A DNA stretch of 34,063 nucleotides from Bacillota bacterium (GTDB taxonomy: Bacteria > Bacillota > Clostridia > Christensenellales > CAG-138), in assembly GCA_023399275.1 (NCBI GenBank), contig JAEWQH010000015.1, forward strand, positions 1 through 34,063, written 5' to 3'. The position numbers were made by a program, and so were the translations under genes. This document shows positions 31,192 through 34,063 of the stretch, piece by piece. The notes under the pieces were generated by a model that did no database searches, was not told the origin of the DNA, and saw nothing but the letters and a program-made list of their open reading frames with translations. Every line of letters starts with the position of its first letter. The stretch's first letter is position 1.

Positions 31192-31207
31192 GTTAGCATC
31201 ATCTAAC
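31192..31207. promoter_or_regulatory. Operator GTTAG-N6-CTAAC upstream of the ABC pair
   Basis: GTTAGCATCATCTAAC is a five-base inverted repeat with a six-base centre, 30-45 bases before the first ABC gene. It matches the site at 32678-32693 in 14 of 16 positions, and the flanking CA also agrees. No convincing -35/-10 pair is visible, so its position relative to the promoter is unknown. Confidence 0.7.
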
Positions 31208-31230
31208 CATCGGCCGTGAAAAAAACGCGA

Positions 31231-31824
31231 TTAAGCGCCTTCTTCAAAAACGAAGGAAAACACGAGTGCATACAGCGCCTCCAGCGTGCGCCGCAGCGCA
31301 TCCTGATACAGGGAGTCGCGGTGAAACAGCGCGATGGCCATCGTCTTGATGAGATTGGCCACCAGGTGATAGTCGAGATCCGACCGAATGCCTTCGATAT
31401 GCGCAAACAGGCCGCTCATCACGACGCGGTCAGCATCCGGGTTAAGTCCGTATTCAGGCGGCAGGGATGCGCGCAGCTTCGCCTGATCTTCCACCGTCAG
31501 ATACTGATAGATGCTGTTGGGACTGAAGATGATTTTCTTGAGGAAAGTACGGCCTTCCGCTGCGGTCATCTTTTCGCGATCCGCCAGAAGATTCATAAAA
31601 TCCTGTTTGGCAACATCCCTCTGGTACTGGATGATCTCGTAGACAAACAGCTCCTTGGATTGAAAAAAATTGTAAAAGGTGCTCTTTCCGAGCCCGACCG
31701 CGGCGGTGATCTTTTCCACGGAAGCGTGCGTCATGCCATGCCGCTTGATGAGCTCAAATCCCGCGTCCAGCATCTTTACGCGCAATTCCTCCCTCTCTTG
31801 CAGGGCAAACAGCTTTGGCGACAT
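31231..31824 (-). CDS. TetR-family regulator 1
   Basis: A 197-residue TetR protein. The N-terminal HTH is ASVEKITAAVGLGKSTFYNFFQSKELF (about 35-61), ending in the standard recognition helix and YNFF turn. The C-terminal ligand domain is helical and not recognised. The start ATG 31824 has GGAGGTG seven bases upstream. It lies 68 bases before the ABC pair on the same strand and has its own promoter with a perfect 25-bp palindrome, so it is probably autoregulated. Whether it also controls the ABC pair is open, since that pair carries a different operator. Confidence 0.9.
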   Translation of the reverse strand: MSPKLFALQEREELRVKMLDAGFELIKRHGMTHASVEKITAAVGLGKSTFYNFFQSKELFVYEIIQYQRDVAKQDFMNLLADREKMTAAEGRTFLKKIIFSPNSIYQYLTVEDQAKLRASLPPEYGLNPDADRVVMSGLFAHIEGIRSDLDYHLVANLIKTMAIALFHRDSLYQDALRRTLEALYALVFSFVFEEGA

Positions 31825-31855
31825 GAGAGCACCTCCGGTCAATCTCAGGATTAAT

Positions 31856-31913
31856 GCGACCATTTTAAAATAATGGTCGCGTTTATACTACAGCGATATG
31901 CTCTTTGTGTCAA
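31856..31913 (-). promoter_or_regulatory. Promoter and self-operator of tetR 1
   Basis: On the minus strand TTGACA (31913-31908) and TAGTAT (31890-31885) are 17 bases apart. Just downstream GCGACCATT-N7-AATGGTCGC (31856-31880) is a perfect nine-base inverted repeat over the expected start of transcription. This is the classic layout of TetR autorepression. Confidence 0.8.
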
Positions 31914-31983
31914 GCAGTCTTTTTGCGTGGTTCAGCACGCGCAAGAACCGTGTGGACTGCGCACAGATGAGACACGATAACGC

Positions 31984-32020
31984 TTGACCGGCGCAGAGAA
32001 TTATGATAACATAGTTATCA
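31984..32020 (+). promoter_or_regulatory. Promoter and self-operator of tetR 2
   Basis: TTGACC (31984-31989) and TAACAT (32007-32012) are 17 bases apart. TGATAAC-ATA-GTTATCA (32004-32020), a perfect 17-bp palindrome, covers the -10 box and transcript start. It is unrelated in sequence to the tetR 1 palindrome. Confidence 0.75.
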
Positions 32021-32049
32021 AATTTGAAGGATATGGTATTTTATCTTCC

Positions 32050-32658
32050 ATGAGCTACGGTTCGCAGTTGACCCGAAAACGTATATTGGAATGCGCGCGG
32101 CTGGAGTTCTTGGAGCACGGCTTTCCAAACGCCAATATGCGCCGCATCGCATCCGCGGCGGATGTGACCACGGGCGCGCTGTACAATCATTTTGCCAACA
32201 AAGCGCTTCTATTTGATGCGCTGGTCGAGTCGCAAGCGGGGACGATGCTGGAGCAGTTTCGCGTGATTCACGCGAATGTCAAGCAGAAGCTTCCGGATTT
32301 GTCGCGCGCCGGGATGCAGCAGAGCGCATATAGCGGCACGGACTGGATGCTGGACTACATCTATGAGAACATCGACGTGTTCCGCCTTGTGTTTTGCCGC
32401 TCAGAGGGAACCCGCTGGGCCTGTTTTTTGGAGGAATTGATCGCGATAGAGGAGCAAGCCTACCGCGTTTACTGCGAGGCCCTCGGCCGGGGCGGGCAGC
32501 ATATTGAGGACATGTTTTTGCACATGTCCGCCACCTCGGGGTTTCAGTATCTCGTCGAGCTGGTTTCCCACGACGTGCCATATGAGCAGGCTGTCGCCGT
32601 TATGGACAACGTAAAGCGCTTCAGCATGGCCGGCTGGCAGGAGATTCTGGGGCTGTAG
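32050..32658 (+). CDS. TetR-family regulator 2
   Basis: A 202-residue TetR protein beginning MSYGSQLTRKRILECARLEF. The HTH reads ANMRRIASAADVTTGALYNHFANKALLF (about 28-55). The ligand domain contains TDWMLDYIYENIDVFRLVFCRSEGT, a feature of regulators found beside Trep_Strep-type ECF importers as far as I recall. The ATG at 32050 is the only ATG near the family start; its ribosome site (GAAGGA) is 18 bases away, so initiation could be at an ATT four codons upstream, or inefficient. It is followed after 70 bases by the ECF S component in the same direction and is likely part of that operon. Confidence 0.88.
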   Translation: MSYGSQLTRKRILECARLEFLEHGFPNANMRRIASAADVTTGALYNHFANKALLFDALVESQAGTMLEQFRVIHANVKQKLPDLSRAGMQQSAYSGTDWMLDYIYENIDVFRLVFCRSEGTRWACFLEELIAIEEQAYRVYCEALGRGGQHIEDMFLHMSATSGFQYLVELVSHDVPYEQAVAVMDNVKRFSMAGWQEILGL

Positions 32659-32677
32659 CATATTTTTTTCGCGCAGA

Positions 32678-32693
32678 GTTAGCTGCATCTAAC
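32678..32693. promoter_or_regulatory. Operator GTTAG-N6-CTAAC upstream of the ECF operon
   Basis: GTTAGCTGCATCTAAC lies between tetR 2 and the S component, 35-50 bases before the latter. It is the near twin of the site at 31192-31207. A TATGAT at 32708-32713 is too close to the ribosome site (AGGAGG, 32716-32721) to act as a normal -10. Confidence 0.7.
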
Positions 32694-32728
32694 CAAACCC
32701 CATCACATATGATATAGGAGGTATCCCA

Positions 32729-33331
32729 ATGTCCAACTCTACTGCTCTGAAGAACCCAAACCGTCTCAACGGCAAGGATTTGATCCACGTGGGTATCTAT
32801 GCGGCGATTTATTTCGTCATCGTCATGGCGCTGGCCATGACCGGCTACATACCGATCATGATGCCGCTGCTGTGTGTCATCGGCCCGTTGATCGGCGGCA
32901 TCCCCTTCATGCTGTTTCTGACCAAGGTAAAAAAATTCGGCATGATTTTGATCATGAGCGCCATCATGGGCATCCTGATGGCGCTGACCGGGATGGGGCT
33001 GTATTCCCTTCCGGTGGCGTTGATCTCCGGCCTCGTTGCGGAGCTCGTCTGGAAGCGCGCGGAGTATAAGAAAGCGGGCAGCTCCGTGCTGGTCTGCGGC
33101 TTCTTTCACATCTGGCTTTGGGGCAACTTCATTCCCCTGTTCCTCAATCCGGAAAGCTATTTTTCCACCCGTACGGAATTCGGGGCGGGTTATGAGGCGG
33201 CGCTCACCGCGCTGTTGCCGCCGTGGATGAATCCGGTCCTTCTGGTGAGCTGCTTTGTCTTCGGCGTGCTGGGCGGGCTTCTTGGCAGGGCACTGCTCAA
33301 GAAGCACTTCATCAAGGCGGGGATTGCCTGA
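32729..33331 (+). CDS. ECF transporter S component, Trep_Strep/MptD-type
   Basis: A 200-residue integral membrane protein with about five to six segments that would give substrate specificity to an energy-coupling-factor importer. The opening LNGKDLIHVGIYAAIYFVIVM and the segment IGPLIGGIPFMLFLTKVKKFGMILIMSAIMG match the Trep_Strep family of putative S components. AGGAGG lies eight bases before the ATG. The stop TGA shares its A with the T-component ATG (33329-33333). The substrate is not known from sequence; streptococcal loci with this kind of ECF importer and an adjacent ABC pair have been tied to heme. Confidence 0.88.
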   Translation: MSNSTALKNPNRLNGKDLIHVGIYAAIYFVIVMALAMTGYIPIMMPLLCVIGPLIGGIPFMLFLTKVKKFGMILIMSAIMGILMALTGMGLYSLPVALISGLVAELVWKRAEYKKAGSSVLVCGFFHIWLWGNFIPLFLNPESYFSTRTEFGAGYEAALTALLPPWMNPVLLVSCFVFGVLGGLLGRALLKKHFIKAGIA

Positions 33332-34063
33332 TGCGCTCAGGCGTCCTCCAAACAACCGGGCAGCAGCGGGGGCTCCGATTGGACCCCCGCACAAAGCTGC
33401 TGCTGTTGGCGACGGTTTCCACCGTTGTGTTGGGCGGATTGGGCGGCGACCGGCTGCCCTATCTGATCCCGGTTCTTTGCATCGGGGTTCTGCTGCTGCT
33501 GGTCAGCGCGGGCAGATTCCGGTTGGCCGCCGCCTACCTTGCGGTCTATGCTTGCGCATATCTGGCCTCGGTGCTGTTGCTGCCGCGTTTGTCTGGGCTG
33601 CCATACTTTCTGGTGCTGGGCAGCGCCGGCATTTTCAGCCGCGTTATGCCGGGCATCGCGATGGGAGCATACGTCGTCTCTACGACCACGGTCAGCGAAT
33701 TCACCGCCGCTATGCAGAGAATGCGCGTGAGCGAAAAAGTGACCATACCCCTGTCGGTGATGTTTCGCTTTTTCCCGACGCTGGGGGAGGAATTCGGCTC
33801 GATCAACGCCGCCATGCGGATGCGAGGCATCAGCCTTGCCGGCGGCAGGGTCGGGAAGATGCTGGAATATCGCCTGATCCCGCTGCTGACCTGCTCCGCG
33901 AGGATCGGCGAGGAGCTCTCCGCCGCCGCGTTGACGCGTGGACTCGGCGGAGAGGTCCGGCGCACCAATATCTGCCGGATCGGGCTGCATGCGCAGGATG
34001 TCGCCTTGATCGTACTCTGCGGCTGCATCTTTGCCGCCATCGCGCTGACGTATCTAGGCGTGT
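33331..34063 (+). CDS. ECF transporter T component (cut by window edge)
   Basis: At least 244 residues of the transmembrane coupling protein of an ECF importer, which links the S component to the two ATPases. After a short N-terminus (GLRLDPRTKLLLLA, typical of EcfT/CbiQ) come several membrane segments. The coupling helices contain FRFFPTLGEEFGSINAAMRMRGI, with the Ala-Arg-Arg-Gly type motif AMRMRG, and a second ALTRGLGG motif. The window ends before the stop codon; ATPase genes are expected to follow. It overlaps the S-component stop by one base. Confidence 0.9.
   Translation, partial: MRSGVLQTTGQQRGLRLDPRTKLLLLATVSTVVLGGLGGDRLPYLIPVLCIGVLLLLVSAGRFRLAAAYLAVYACAYLASVLLLPRLSGLPYFLVLGSAGIFSRVMPGIAMGAYVVSTTTVSEFTAAMQRMRVSEKVTIPLSVMFRFFPTLGEEFGSINAAMRMRGISLAGGRVGKMLEYRLIPLLTCSARIGEELSAAALTRGLGGEVRRTNICRIGLHAQDVALIVLCGCIFAAIALTYLGV

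Noticed and set aside
31192..31207. A classical DtxR/IdeR iron box at the ABC-pair operator
   Set aside because: The half-sites are similar, but the six-base centre and overall length do not match the 19-bp consensus, so only a loose resemblance is claimed.
1..34063. CRISPR arrays, tRNA or rRNA genes, insertion sequences or prophage genes
   Set aside because: None was seen by eye on either strand: no regularly spaced repeats, no transposase or integrase motifs, and no cloverleaf sequences with the conserved T-loop.

Overview
The window looks like chromosome of a fairly GC-rich member of the class Clostridia (Firmicutes). The grounds are the pth-mfd and metG-tatD gene orders, a Met-specific T-box riboswitch in front of metG, AGGAGG-type ribosome binding sites, a CsoR-type copper regulator, lipoprotein solute-binding proteins, and an ECF importer. 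Every functional call rests on reading motifs and gene order; no database was searched.

Layout. (1) 1-5450: housekeeping genes. mfd (cut by the left edge) and pth lie on the minus strand. Divergent from them is T-box/metG, a GNAT acetyltransferase and tatD, followed by a terminator and a small membrane protein. (2) 5550-12790, minus strand: a molybdenum cluster. Reading with transcription the order is moaC, moaA, a MOSC-domain gene, a palindrome-rich gap, a MoeA-like molybdopterin-binding protein with a C-terminal cysteine cluster, modA, modB, modC and mogA. It combines molybdate import with early and late cofactor synthesis; moaD, moaE and any Mo enzyme are not in the window. (3) 12820-15180, plus strand: csoR and a P1B metal-transporting ATPase, each behind an ATACC-N6-GGTnT operator. 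The same operator shape appears as a perfect palindrome between moaA and the MOSC gene. (4) 15290-27180, minus strand: an apparently single long operon headed by an rpiR-type regulator. It encodes a HAD phosphatase, a CUT1-type ABC importer (binding protein, two permeases, ATPase), an MBL-fold hydrolase, an alkaline-phosphatase-superfamily phosphodiesterase and two tandem 5'-nucleotidase-like proteins. None of the hydrolases shows a signal peptide. (5) 27590-34063: a heterodimeric exporter-fold ABC pair, two TetR regulators, and the start of an ECF importer operon (Trep_Strep/MptD-type S component, then a T component cut by the right edge).

The most interesting part is region 4. It looks like an import-and-dephosphorylate pathway in which an unknown organophosphate enters through the CUT1 transporter and is taken apart in the cytoplasm by up to five hydrolases. 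The two 5'-nucleotidase-like proteins have both lost the same two metal-site-1 ligands (DxHG reads DFAG or DFSG; GHxH/Q reads GHNF or GHIP) and the substrate-loop arginine. They therefore look like a divergent subfamily with different chemistry, not ordinary nucleotidases.

The second highlight is regulatory. A 16-bp palindrome, GTTAGC-NN-CATCTAAC, stands in front of both the ABC pair and the divergently placed ECF operon. This ties the two transporters into one regulon, separate from the distinct self-operators of the two TetR genes. By locus type, heme, siderophore or another metal chelate is the most plausible substrate, but that is inference.
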